This document shows positions 36,227 to 44,746 of a stretch of 64,000 bases of DNA, in pieces; position 1 is the first letter of the stretch, and every line of letters starts with the position of its first letter. This DNA comes from BA4 sp044376575 (GTDB lineage Bacteria; Bacteroidota; Bacteroidia; CAIKAF01). The notes under the pieces were generated by a model. It had not been told where the DNA came from. It was given only the letters and a program-made list of their open reading frames with translations, and did not search any database. The stretch covers positions 124,001 through 188,000 of the forward strand of contig JBILKR010000002.1 in the NCBI GenBank assembly GCA_044376575.1, in the 5' to 3' direction. The position numbers and the translations under genes are program-made.

Positions 36227-36256
36227 AAATCAGCCTGTGATTTCGCAGGCTGATTT
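36227..36256 (-). terminator. Terminator/attenuator between rpsB and tsf
   Basis: An 11-bp stem (36227-36237 with 36246-36256, core TCAGCCTG/CAGGCTGA) with an 8-base loop, followed on the minus strand by T residues (36222-36226). It lies 5 bases after the rpsB stop and so can set the ratio of ribosomal protein to EF-Ts. Confidence 0.75.
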
Positions 36257-36261
36257 AAAGT

Positions 36262-37023
36262 TTATTCTTCTGAAGTCTTTTCTGCAGAAACGGTTTCTTT
36301 AGCTTCTGCCGGTTCTTTTTCAGCCGTCTTGTCTTCTTTTCTTTCTTTTAGTCCTTCAGCAATTGCTCCGCAAATTACATCCATTATTAATGCTACCGCT
36401 TCCGCTGCATCATCGTTAGCTGGAATTGGGAAGTCAACTTCATTAGGATTTGAATTTGTATCTACAATACCAAATGTAGGGATATTTAATCTTTTTGCTT
36501 CAGCAACTGCGATATGCTCTCTTTTGATATCTACGATAAACAAAGCAGATGGAAGTCTTGTCAAATCAGCGATACTACCAAAATCTTTCTCCAATTTAGC
36601 ACGCTGACGGCTGATAAATAATCTTTCTTTTTTATTCAACGCACTTGCGGAAGTATCTTTCAATAAATTCTCAAGTGTTGACATTTTTTTCACTGACTTA
36701 CGAATGGTTACAAAATTGGTAAGCATTCCACCTGGCCAGCGTTCAGTTACAAATGGCTGATTAACTTTTTCAGCTTTTTCAGCAATAATGTCTTTCGCTT
36801 GTTTTTTTGTTCCAACAAATAAAACTTTCTTACCTGACTTCGCCATTTGCTTCATCATGGCAGCAGCTTCATCCAGTTTAACCAAGGTTTTATTAAGGTC
36901 AATGATATGAATACCATTTTTTTCCATGAAAATGTATGGAGCCATTTGAGGATCCCATTTTCTTTTCAGGTGACCAAAGTGCACTCCTGCTTTTAATAAT
37001 TCTTCAACTGATGTTCTTGGCAT
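36262..37023 (-). CDS. rpsB: Ribosomal protein S2
   Basis: 253 residues with the family motifs EELLKAGVHFGHLKRKWDPQ, YIFMEKNGIHIIDLNKT, and TERWPGGMLTNFVTIRKS. The last 28 residues are a low-complexity Lys/Glu tail (KERKEDKTAEKEPAEAKE) that is dispensable-looking and disordered. S2 joins the small subunit late in assembly. It follows rpsI by 30 bases in the same operon. Confidence 0.98.
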   Translation of the reverse strand: MPRTSVEELLKAGVHFGHLKRKWDPQMAPYIFMEKNGIHIIDLNKTLVKLDEAAAMMKQMAKSGKKVLFVGTKKQAKDIIAEKAEKVNQPFVTERWPGGMLTNFVTIRKSVKKMSTLENLLKDTSASALNKKERLFISRQRAKLEKDFGSIADLTRLPSALFIVDIKREHIAVAEAKRLNIPTFGIVDTNSNPNEVDFPIPANDDAAEAVALIMDVICGAIAEGLKERKEDKTAEKEPAEAKETVSAEKTSEE

Positions 37024-37053
37024 AAATATACGCGCTCTAAAATTATACTTAAA

Positions 37054-37443
37054 TTAACGTTTACTGAACTGGAATCTCTTTCTTGCTTTCTTCTGTCCGA
37101 ATTTCTTTCTTTCAACCATGCGAGGATCTCGGGTTATAAGACCATGAGCTCTTAATTCAGATTTAGAAGTTGCATCAACTTCAACCAATGCTTTGGCAAT
37201 TGCCAAACGAATGGCTTCTGCCTGACCATTATATCCGCCACCGTCTACATTTACTTTAATGTCGTAAACTTTATGGTCGCCATTAATAACAGCAAAAGGC
37301 TGAGTTATTTTGAATTGAAGTAATTCAGATGGGAAATATGTTTTGTAGTCTTTATTGTTCACTACAATTGCACCAGATCCTTTCTTCATGTAAACCCTCG
37401 CGATGGAGGTTTTTCTTCTACCGGAAGTATTGATTACATCCAT
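37054..37443 (-). CDS. rpsI: Ribosomal protein S9
   Basis: 129 residues with the usual layout: NTSGRRKTSIARVYMKKGSG at the start, the GGGYNGQAEAIRLAIAKAL helix, and the basic C-terminus (KKARKRFQFSKR) whose last residues reach the P-site tRNA. Its ATG overlaps the rplM stop codon by one base (TAATG), so the two are translationally coupled. Confidence 0.98.
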   Translation of the reverse strand: MDVINTSGRRKTSIARVYMKKGSGAIVVNNKDYKTYFPSELLQFKITQPFAVINGDHKVYDIKVNVDGGGYNGQAEAIRLAIAKALVEVDATSKSELRAHGLITRDPRMVERKKFGQKKARKRFQFSKR

Positions 37444-37898
37444 TATTTAATATCATTTAAATTTAACACTGTTGGATTTTGAGCTGCATGCGAATGATCT
37501 GCTCCGGCATAGACCTTCATGTTACCGAACACATGACGACCCAATCTGTTTTTAGGAAGCATTCCTCTTACTGCCTCTTCTACAAGGAAATAAGGTTTTT
37601 TATAAAGCATTCCTTTCACAGGCAATTCTTTCTGACCACCAGGATAACCTGAATGTACACGGTATGTCTTGGTTTCCATTTTATTACCGGTCAATCTTAC
37701 TTTTGCGGCATTAATTACAATGACATTATCACCGCAATCTGCATGAGGAGTAAAAGAAGCTTTGTGCTTTCCTCTTAAAACCATGGCTACCGCAGAAGCT
37801 AATCTTCCAAGTGGCTGGTTTTCAGCATCAACAATCACCCATTTCTTATTGGCTGTCTTGCTGTTTACAAATACTGTTTTATAACTTAATGTATCCAC
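37443..37898 (-). CDS. rplM: Ribosomal protein L13
   Basis: 151 residues with the family motifs KKWVIVDAENQPLGRLASAV and the later MLPKNRLGRHVFGNMKVYAG. It is the first gene of rplM-rpsI-rpsB-tsf(-pyrH), a common Bacteroidota order, and has a clear promoter 43 bases upstream. The product is a large-subunit assembly protein. Confidence 0.98.
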   Translation of the reverse strand: MDTLSYKTVFVNSKTANKKWVIVDAENQPLGRLASAVAMVLRGKHKASFTPHADCGDNVIVINAAKVRLTGNKMETKTYRVHSGYPGGQKELPVKGMLYKKPYFLVEEAVRGMLPKNRLGRHVFGNMKVYAGADHSHAAQNPTVLNLNDIK

Positions 37899-37940
37899 AA
37901 TTTACTTATATTATGTAATAATTTCCCTTAAATTGGGCTG

Positions 37941-37968
37941 CGAAGATAACAACAATTTTTAAATACAA
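37941..37968 (-). promoter_or_regulatory. Promoter of the rplM operon
   Basis: On the minus strand, TTG (37966-37968), 17 bases, then TATCTTCG (37941-37948), a form of TAnnTTTG that I associate with strongly expressed Bacteroidota genes. The rplM start is 43 bases downstream, and the leader between them is AT-rich. Confidence 0.7.
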
Positions 37969-38021
37969 CAAAACTATCAACAAATTTCTGTTAAGAATTC
38001 ACAGAAATAACGATGACAACC

Positions 38022-38609
38022 TTATTTTTCGCTACTAAAATCAACTTTTGGGGTTTGGTCTGAACCTGCAGGAGCCTGAAATGTGGGTTTTTTCTCAAAT
38101 CCAAACAACCCGGCTGTAATATTGTATGGGAACTTGCGGCGATAAGTATTGTATTCCTGAATAGCCTCAATAAATTTCTTCCGCTCAACACTGATTCTGT
38201 TTTCTGATCCCTCCAATTCTACACGTAAATCTTTAAATGCCTGATTGGCTTTAAGATTAGGATAATTTTCGGTTACCATCAACAATCGGCTTAATGCTCC
38301 TCCTAAGGTGTTTTGTGCATTATCGAAACGCTTTAAATCTTCTTCTGTCATGTTAGAAGGATCTATTTTAACCTGAGTAGCTGACGCTCTGGCTTCTACT
38401 ACCTTTGTTAAGGTTTCCTGTTCGAAATTTGCTTCTCCTTTTACGGTTTCAACAATATTGGGTATAAGATCTGCTCTTCGTTTATATACATTTTCAACCT
38501 GCGCCCATTGAGCAGTGCACGCTTCATCTTTGGTCACCAGACTGTTATATCCGCATGATGTAAATAAAATCGGAATAAAAAGATAAAATATGATTTTAAT
38601 GGTTTTCAT
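38022..38609 (-). CDS. LemA family lipoprotein
   Basis: 195 residues. A lipoprotein signal (FYLFIPILFTSC, lipidated Cys19) precedes the LemA pattern: WAQVENVYKRRADLIPNIVE, then helices with VVEARASATQ, and ENYPNLKANQAFKDLRVELE, and finally YNTYRRKFPYNI. LemA proteins are helical-bundle membrane proteins of unclear function, often found with TPM-domain partners; no such gene is adjacent here. It stands upstream of the rplM promoter. Confidence 0.93.
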   Translation of the reverse strand: MKTIKIIFYLFIPILFTSCGYNSLVTKDEACTAQWAQVENVYKRRADLIPNIVETVKGEANFEQETLTKVVEARASATQVKIDPSNMTEEDLKRFDNAQNTLGGALSRLLMVTENYPNLKANQAFKDLRVELEGSENRISVERKKFIEAIQEYNTYRRKFPYNITAGLFGFEKKPTFQAPAGSDQTPKVDFSSEK

Positions 38610-38677
38610 ATAATTACAACTTGTATGATTTTTACGAATGTATTAATAAAATGGATAACTCGTCAAATAAAATGATG

Positions 38678-40024
38678 TCATTTTTTATTGATCATAAATA
38701 TACGAGTAGTATCGGAAGTTACTTTCACTTTTTCTGCAATTCCAAGTCCACTTGCCCAAATTAATTGTTTTCCCGATTCAAGAACATATATTTCACTCTT
38801 GTTAAACAGGTTCATTTTTTTATCCGTAGCCCAGTCGCTGATTTTCTTTTTACCTTTCATTCCCATGGGCTGAATGACATCACCTGCTTCCCATCTTCTT
38901 AATTTTACCGGCCATTGAATTTTATCAGCATCCATACACCCTACCGCAGAATCGTATGGCAATTCAAAGTCCTTGTTAATTATCATCTGCCATCTGAATA
39001 ACTTATTTTCTCCATCTGATGAATTTATCATTTCAAATTCATTGTGTTTAACATCTACATCAGTTATTTCTCGAATAAGAAAAAAACCTCTGTCTGTAAT
39101 ACATGTATGCGTGGGCGAATAAAATATTAAGCCTGTTTTTCCACCGATGGCATCCATCATGTCGGTAGCCTGAGAAGGAGTAAAATCAAAATCTTTAATC
39201 AACTCATAAAAAACTGCATCAATAATTCCTCTTCCGGCTATTTCAAGCATGGATAATTTCCATGCAGATTGCTCCGCATCCAGATGAACCAATTCATTTT
39301 TTAATCGCTGAAGCGATTGATGATACATGCTGTTTGCGGCAGATAAAATATTCATATTTTCTAGCATTCGCTGATCAAAAGAAGGATTAATTTTTCTGAA
39401 CACCGGAATGATTTGATGTCTGATCAGATTTCTTGTATATGCATCTGTCTCATTGGAAGAGTCAATCGCAAATGGAATGCTATTCTGTTGAAGATAACTT
39501 TCTATTTCTTCTCTGAATGAAAAATAAAGCGGGCGAATAATATTCCCATGCTTTGATTTAATCCCTGTTAATCCATCTAAACCTGTACCACGCGATAAAT
39601 TGAGAAAAAAGGTTTCAATACTATCGTTGACATTATGAGCAGTAGCAATAAATTCACATTGATGCTCAATTGCCAGTTGATGAAACCAATCATATCGAAT
39701 TTCTCTGGCCGTTTCCTGAACACCTTTTTTTCTTGTTGCCATTTGGCTCTGCATATCCGGATGCAAAACATGAAATGGCTTATCTAATTTTTTACATGTT
39801 TCACATACCAACGCTTCTTCAGCATTTGATTCCTCCCCTCTTAATCCATAGTTTACATGCGCAACAACGCAAGGAATTTGTAAGGTGTGAAATAAATGAA
39901 GCAGCGCCATAGAATCCGGCCCACCACTCACGGCCAATAATATTTTAGCGCCATGAGTCATATAAAAATCATGCTCCCAATGGAATGAAAATTTATCGAT
40001 GAATTGCATTGGCATTATATTCAT
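38678..40024 (-). CDS. tilS: tRNA(Ile)-lysidine synthase
   Basis: 448 residues. The PP-loop ATP pyrophosphatase motif LLAVSGGPDSMALLHL is near the N-terminus, followed by NYGLRGEESNAEEA and TAHNVNDSIETFFLNLSRG. The C-terminal TilS domain includes KLRRWEAGDVIQPMGMKGKK. The enzyme converts cytidine to lysidine at the wobble position of the minor tRNA-Ile and is essential. The start is uncertain: the Met at 40009 (MQFIDKF) would shorten the overlap with pabB from 32 to 17 bases and may be the real one. Confidence 0.94.
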   Translation of the reverse strand: MNIMPMQFIDKFSFHWEHDFYMTHGAKILLAVSGGPDSMALLHLFHTLQIPCVVAHVNYGLRGEESNAEEALVCETCKKLDKPFHVLHPDMQSQMATRKKGVQETAREIRYDWFHQLAIEHQCEFIATAHNVNDSIETFFLNLSRGTGLDGLTGIKSKHGNIIRPLYFSFREEIESYLQQNSIPFAIDSSNETDAYTRNLIRHQIIPVFRKINPSFDQRMLENMNILSAANSMYHQSLQRLKNELVHLDAEQSAWKLSMLEIAGRGIIDAVFYELIKDFDFTPSQATDMMDAIGGKTGLIFYSPTHTCITDRGFFLIREITDVDVKHNEFEMINSSDGENKLFRWQMIINKDFELPYDSAVGCMDADKIQWPVKLRRWEAGDVIQPMGMKGKKKISDWATDKKMNLFNKSEIYVLESGKQLIWASGLGIAEKVKVTSDTTRIFMINKK

Positions 40025-41183
40025 TGATTACATCAAAAATAGCAGACGCTTTCATCAGACATTCATTATATTCAGAATCTACTTGTGATTGAACGGTAAT
40101 TGCACTTCCTGCACTAAAGTAAAGCTGTTGCTGATCATAAAAAACAGAACGTATCAACACTGAAAAATCAAAATTTCCTTCAGGGTCTATGTATCCCACT
40201 GCACCGGAAAATGGTCCGCGCTGGAAAACCTCATATTCATGAATCAATTCCATCGCTTTTCTTTTGGGAGCACCAGTCATGGAACCCATAGGAAACAATG
40301 CCTTTAATATATCAAACATTGAAGTATTCTTATTTAAATCGGCTGTAACGGTTGATATCATCTGATAAACCCGCGGGAAGGAATACACGCCAAAAAGTTC
40401 CGGTACATTAACTGAATTTTTAGATGCAATCTTTGACATATCGTTCCTCACTAAATCTACAATCATTACATTTTCACTTTGTTCTTTAGTATTATTTTTC
40501 AAAGTATGCATTGCTTCGGTATCAGAGATATTTTCTTTTTTACCAAGGGTTCCTTTCATCGGCTGGGAAAGAATTTGCTGAGTATTACCGGCGATAAAAC
40601 GTTCGGGACTTGCACTTAAAACAGATTGTTTATTCAATTGAAAATAGGTAGAAAAAGGCATTGGGCTTTTTTCAACCATCATCCTCCAAAATTCATAATC
40701 ATCCATTGATTCTGCATGAGCTACAAATGGAATACAATAGTTCATTTCATATATATCACCACGTTGAAGATGATACTGAATTTTTTCAAAATTCGTTTTG
40801 TATTGCTCTTTAGAAAGGCATTGTTTCACCCGGCCTATTGAGGGTGAGTTTCTATTATTAAATTTAAATTGTTCCTGCTTATTGACTTCAACAGCATTGG
40901 CTGTACATATATATAATACGGGAAATGCAAGAGGACAGGATTTTGCTGACACCTTCCCCATCCACTCTGAAGATGCATCATAAGATACAAATAAAAACAT
41001 CCATTGATTTTGGTGTTCGGCAATAAAACGGGTCAATTCTTTTTCAATCGATTGACCATAAGAAAGTTTTAGTTCGTCAATTTTATGCGAAGCCTTTATA
41101 GAAGAATAAAGTTGTCTGCAAGGATACTTTTGATTGGGATGAAATCCCGGATGAATAAAATGGAAGAACGGCTGAGATGACAT
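39993..41183 (-). CDS. pabB: Aminodeoxychorismate synthase component I / chorismate-binding protein
   Basis: 396 residues, the length of the short form lacking the N-terminal extension. The chorismate-binding core is complete: RGDIYEMNYCIPF, SPERFI, the QPMKGT loop, VDLVRNDMS, MTGAPKRKAMELI, and FSGAVGYIDPEGNFDFSVLIR. It forms aminodeoxychorismate for folate synthesis, with a glutaminase partner not in the window. An anthranilate synthase role is less likely without trp genes nearby. It overlaps tilS and lies 2 bases from the Nfu gene, so the three probably share a transcript. Confidence 0.88.
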   Translation of the reverse strand: MSSQPFFHFIHPGFHPNQKYPCRQLYSSIKASHKIDELKLSYGQSIEKELTRFIAEHQNQWMFLFVSYDASSEWMGKVSAKSCPLAFPVLYICTANAVEVNKQEQFKFNNRNSPSIGRVKQCLSKEQYKTNFEKIQYHLQRGDIYEMNYCIPFVAHAESMDDYEFWRMMVEKSPMPFSTYFQLNKQSVLSASPERFIAGNTQQILSQPMKGTLGKKENISDTEAMHTLKNNTKEQSENVMIVDLVRNDMSKIASKNSVNVPELFGVYSFPRVYQMISTVTADLNKNTSMFDILKALFPMGSMTGAPKRKAMELIHEYEVFQRGPFSGAVGYIDPEGNFDFSVLIRSVFYDQQQLYFSAGSAITVQSQVDSEYNECLMKASAIFDVINEYNANAIHR

Positions 41184-41185
41184 GG

Positions 41186-41779
41186 CTATGCATTCTCCGC
41201 AACAACACTTTCAACACCCGGAACCATTCGCTTTAGCAATTGTTCTATTCCTGCTTTTAACGTTAGTGTAGAAGAAGGGCAACCACTGCAGGAGCCTTTC
41301 AATTGCACACTAACCACACCCGATTCAAATGATTTAAACGCAATTTCTCCGCCATCCTGTTCAACTGCCGGCTTGATATATTCATCCAAAATATCCATGA
41401 TTTTTTGTTCAATTTCGCCACCGGAAAGTTGATTTGCATCTACTACCGGCTTTTCATTGAGTGATTTTTCAGGAAGAACTGTAAAAACAGAATTTCCATC
41501 ATCCATAAATTTTTTAATAAACTCCCTCAATTCACCCATAACCTCAATCCACTCAAATGAAGGTTGCTTAGTAATAGTTATAAAATTATTGGTGATATAT
41601 ACTCCTTTCACATAAGGCAATGTAAACAATGCACTCGCAAGCGGAGCATTCGATGTGTCTGAATCATTTGAATACTCGACACTATACTCAGGGAGTAATG
41701 TTCTATTCAACACAAACTTGAGTGTTGCCGGATTCGGAGTAGATTCAGCATATATCATTACGGGAGTTGCCTGTTCCAT
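41186..41779 (-). CDS. NfuA/NFU1-type Fe-S scaffold or carrier protein
   Basis: 197 residues from the Met at 41779. A longer reading from 41830 adds 17 residues (MLIKNEFPKFAIQKSKF) that do not look like the family. The N-terminal Nfu domain starts MIYAESTPNPATLKFVLNR, and the C-terminal NifU-like domain has IKPAVEQDGGEIAFKS and the cluster-binding CSGCPSS. It should carry 4Fe-4S clusters to client enzymes; the Fe-S nuclease elsewhere in the window would be one kind of client. Confidence 0.9.
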   Translation of the reverse strand: MEQATPVMIYAESTPNPATLKFVLNRTLLPEYSVEYSNDSDTSNAPLASALFTLPYVKGVYITNNFITITKQPSFEWIEVMGELREFIKKFMDDGNSVFTVLPEKSLNEKPVVDANQLSGGEIEQKIMDILDEYIKPAVEQDGGEIAFKSFESGVVSVQLKGSCSGCPSSTLTLKAGIEQLLKRMVPGVESVVAENA

Positions 41780-41899
41780 AAACTTGGATTTTTGAATTGC
41801 AAATTTAGGGAATTCATTTTTGATTAACATAGTAAATCATCATATAGAAATAGAATAGGCAAACAATTATGCTGTAACTTTGTATTATAAATAAAATTA

Positions 41900-42427
41900 A
41901 TGAAGCATTTTCTTTTTATTCCTTTCCAGTTCATCGTTGGATTATTTACAGGAAGTTGTCAGACAATTCCTCCCGGAGCAAATGCTGTAAGCCCATTTCA
42001 AAAGGAAAAATATCTCGGAACATGGTATGAAATTGCACGTTTTGATTTTACGTTTGAAAAAAATCTGAATAATACAACAGCTACTTATTCGATAAAAGAA
42101 AACGGGGCCATTAAAGTAGATAATAAAGGATATAACTATAAAAAAAATCAATGGCAGCAATCGGTTGGAGAGGCTAGTTTTGTTAAGGGTGACAGTATTG
42201 CCATGCTTAAAGTTTCTTTCTTCAAACCATTTTACGGCGGTTATAATGTGATTGCCATTGACTCTGATTACAAATATGCTTTGGTATTAGGAAGTAGCGT
42301 AAAATATTTATGGATTTTATCCCGGGAAAAAACGATTCCGGACGATGTAAGAAAAAACTACCTTACTATTGCAAATAAATTAGGATGTAAGACAGATGAA
42401 TTAATCTGGGTTGAACACTCAAAATAA
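41900..42427 (+). CDS. Lipocalin (Blc-like) lipoprotein
   Basis: 175 residues. The lipoprotein signal is FLFIPFQFIVGLFTGSC (Cys20). The lipocalin signature GTWYEIARFDFTFEKNLNN is complete, followed by the YSIKENGAIKVDNKGYN strand and the late motif YKYALVLGSSVKYLWILSRE. Bacterial lipocalins of this type sit in the outer membrane and handle lysophospholipids or other lipids under stress. A TAACTTTG -7-like element lies at 41875-41882. The bacilliredoxin-like gene follows after 10 bases. Confidence 0.92.
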   Translation: MKHFLFIPFQFIVGLFTGSCQTIPPGANAVSPFQKEKYLGTWYEIARFDFTFEKNLNNTTATYSIKENGAIKVDNKGYNYKKNQWQQSVGEASFVKGDSIAMLKVSFFKPFYGGYNVIAIDSDYKYALVLGSSVKYLWILSREKTIPDDVRKNYLTIANKLGCKTDELIWVEHSK

Positions 42428-42437
42428 AAAATAGCCT

Positions 42438-42767
42438 ATGTGGAAAATTTTAAATAATATGGATGACTTGAATGAAATTGATCAGCGTTCAGTTGAAAAA
42501 CCGCAATTACTATTTAAACATAGCACGAGATGTTCAATCAGTTCAATGGCTAAAAACAGATTAGATCTTCAACTTGATATGCTGACATCTCAATTTGATT
42601 GTTATTATCTGGATTTGATTCAATATCGTTCTGTATCAAATGAAATTACTTCAAGATACGGGGTTGAGCATGAGTCTCCGCAAGTAATTGTTGTTAAGAA
42701 AGGGAAAGCTGTGTATGATGTATCGCATCACATGATTAAACCTGATGTGATTATTTCTTCATCTTAA
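42438..42767 (+). CDS. ytxJ: Bacilliredoxin-like protein, YtxJ family
   Basis: 109 residues with a thioredoxin-like fold. The YtxJ motif LLFKHSTRCSISSMAKNR has a single reactive Cys (Cys32), and the cis-Pro region HESPQVIVVKKGKAVYDVSH is typical. YtxJ proteins are thought to remove bacillithiol from mixed disulfides, which implies that this organism makes bacillithiol. The 3' end overlaps the convergent tsaB gene by 9 bases. Confidence 0.88.
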   Translation: MWKILNNMDDLNEIDQRSVEKPQLLFKHSTRCSISSMAKNRLDLQLDMLTSQFDCYYLDLIQYRSVSNEITSRYGVEHESPQVIVVKKGKAVYDVSHHMIKPDVIISSS

Positions 42768-43451
42768 TTTAGGCTGGGTAGTATATACCTCCTTGATGTA
42801 AAAAGGCTCAATGTAAGCTACATCTGCAAATTCACATTTCTGATATTTTTCATAGGCTAGCATTGCCATTGCTTCTGCTTTAGGATAGCGCTGAGTACCA
42901 GAAATGAAATTCTTAGAAGCCGATAAAATTGGGGTTGCTTTTTCTAGTCCATCTCCGATAAATATACATGGATTAGAAGACAATAAATCTTTATAACTTT
43001 CCTGATCCAATATCATAGCATGCGGCGGTGTAATCTCTTCCAGTTGATTATTGTATGCTGCAGTATACACTTCCATTCTTCTCGCGTCCATCAATGGGAT
43101 GATAAGACTTTTCTCTGACACTGAACGATTTTCCATTAATTCAGTGGCTGCCAAAATTTGTAATGTTGATATTACAATCAAGGGAATATCTAATCCATAA
43201 CAAATACCTTTTGCTGTTGACAGGCCAATTCTTAATCCGGTGTAAGAGCCGGGGCCATTGCTAACTGAAACCGCTGAAAGCTGGTGCATTTCTATACCAC
43301 TTGCTTCAAGAAGTTCGTTGATATAAACTGATAGAAATGATGAATGCGCATTAGGAGTTTCACTTTCAACAGCCCTGATCAATTGATCATTTTGGCTTAG
43401 CGCAACAGAGCACAATGGTGTTGCCGTTTCAATATGTAACAGAAATGACAT
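42759..43451 (-). CDS. tsaB: tRNA threonylcarbamoyladenosine synthesis protein TsaB
   Basis: 230 residues. The N-terminus LLHIETATPLCSVALSQND and the motif VSNGPGSYTGLRIGLSTAKG are the signatures of TsaB, the inactive paralogue that holds TsaD and TsaE together in t6A synthesis at position 37 of ANN-decoding tRNAs. The gene lies 5 bases after the efflux adaptor gene on the same strand. Confidence 0.95.
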   Translation of the reverse strand: MSFLLHIETATPLCSVALSQNDQLIRAVESETPNAHSSFLSVYINELLEASGIEMHQLSAVSVSNGPGSYTGLRIGLSTAKGICYGLDIPLIVISTLQILAATELMENRSVSEKSLIIPLMDARRMEVYTAAYNNQLEEITPPHAMILDQESYKDLLSSNPCIFIGDGLEKATPILSASKNFISGTQRYPKAEAMAMLAYEKYQKCEFADVAYIEPFYIKEVYTTQPKLR

Positions 43452-43456
43452 TTACT

Positions 43457-44743
43457 TTATTCCGTGTACAATTCTTTTTTGTCTGTTACTTTCACTTTTG
43501 AGCCATCCATCAATTCCTTAGAGACAGCAGAATAAGGGCCTTCAATTAAGATATCTCCTGATTTTAATCCTGACAATACTTCTATATATTTATTATCCTG
43601 AATACCTGTTCTTACTTCAGCCTGCTTTGCATTTTTATCATTTAATATAAATACATATTCTTTGAAATCAGACGAAGACTGATCGGCAGATAATGTATCT
43701 TTTCTTGCAGTTACCGCCTGGATAGGAATGGTAAGCACATTACTCTTTTTATTGGTAACAATATCAACGGTTGCAGACATTCCAGGGCGGAAAGGAGATG
43801 TAGTATGTGCCGGTAAAATATCTTTATATGAATCACGTAATATTGAAATTTTAACTTCGAAGTTAGTCACTTCATCTGTTGCAACTGCATTCAAAGATGT
43901 TTTAGGAGAATTCGCAATTTCTCTCACTACGCCAACAAACTTTCTATTCAAATACGCATCTACTTCCACAAAAGTAGTATCTCCTAAATCTAACTTTACA
44001 ATATCATTTTCATTGACATCAACCACCACTTCCATTTCCTGAAGATTTGCAACGCGTAGCATTTCAGTTCCCTGCATTTGTGCTGTTCCTACGACCCTTT
44101 CTCCTTTTTCTACAGCCAGCTTTGATATAATACCATTCATAGGTGAGAAAATTTTAGTCCTGGATAAATTATCTCTTGCAGATTTTTGTGATGCTTGAGC
44201 ACTCTTCAAAGTATATTCTGCAGCCATTACAGCATCTTTTGATGAATTAAACTGAGATTTAGCTATCTCATATTGCGTATCAATCTGATCCCACTCACTT
44301 TGTGAAATTACTTTCTTTTCATACAATGATTTATTCCTTTTCCAATTGGCTTCTGCCTGTAAGAGCTGTGCTTTCGCCTGCTCCTGTTGTGATTTGGCAG
44401 AGGCAAGATTGGCCTTTGTTTGATTTACAACTGCAGAGACACGTTCAAATTCAGATTCGTATAAATCAGGATTGATAATCAGTAACAGTTGACCTTGTTT
44501 CACGGAGTCACCTTCTTTCACAAACAAATCAACGATCTGACCAGAAACATCAGAGCTGATTTTAACTTCCACTTCAGGTTGAATTTTTCCTGAAGCAGAT
44601 ACTGTTTCAACAATATTTCTTGTTTTGGCTGTATCGAGCGTAACATTAATTGTTGGGTGAGATCCCCCTTCACCGCAAGCAAATAAAAAAACAGAAGCGG
44701 TTGTTATACCAAAAAACAAATATAATACGATACGAAAATTCAT
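43457..44743 (-). CDS. Efflux pump periplasmic adaptor (HlyD/MacA-like) lipoprotein
   Basis: 428 residues with a lipoprotein signal ending FLFAC (Cys23). The barrel-sandwich halves (SGKIQPEVEVKISSDVSGQI and TKIFSPMNGIISKLAVEKGE) flank a coiled-coil hairpin of about 100 residues (NQTKANLASAKSQQEQAKAQ to QASQKSARDNL). The beta-barrel and membrane-proximal domains follow. It should join an inner-membrane transporter to TolC. The TolC-family gene is 3 bases upstream, but no ABC or RND permease is next to it, which is unusual. Confidence 0.92.
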   Translation of the reverse strand: MNFRIVLYLFFGITTASVFLFACGEGGSHPTINVTLDTAKTRNIVETVSASGKIQPEVEVKISSDVSGQIVDLFVKEGDSVKQGQLLLIINPDLYESEFERVSAVVNQTKANLASAKSQQEQAKAQLLQAEANWKRNKSLYEKKVISQSEWDQIDTQYEIAKSQFNSSKDAVMAAEYTLKSAQASQKSARDNLSRTKIFSPMNGIISKLAVEKGERVVGTAQMQGTEMLRVANLQEMEVVVDVNENDIVKLDLGDTTFVEVDAYLNRKFVGVVREIANSPKTSLNAVATDEVTNFEVKISILRDSYKDILPAHTTSPFRPGMSATVDIVTNKKSNVLTIPIQAVTARKDTLSADQSSSDFKEYVFILNDKNAKQAEVRTGIQDNKYIEVLSGLKSGDILIEGPYSAVSKELMDGSKVKVTDKKELYTE

Positions 44744-44746
44744 AAT

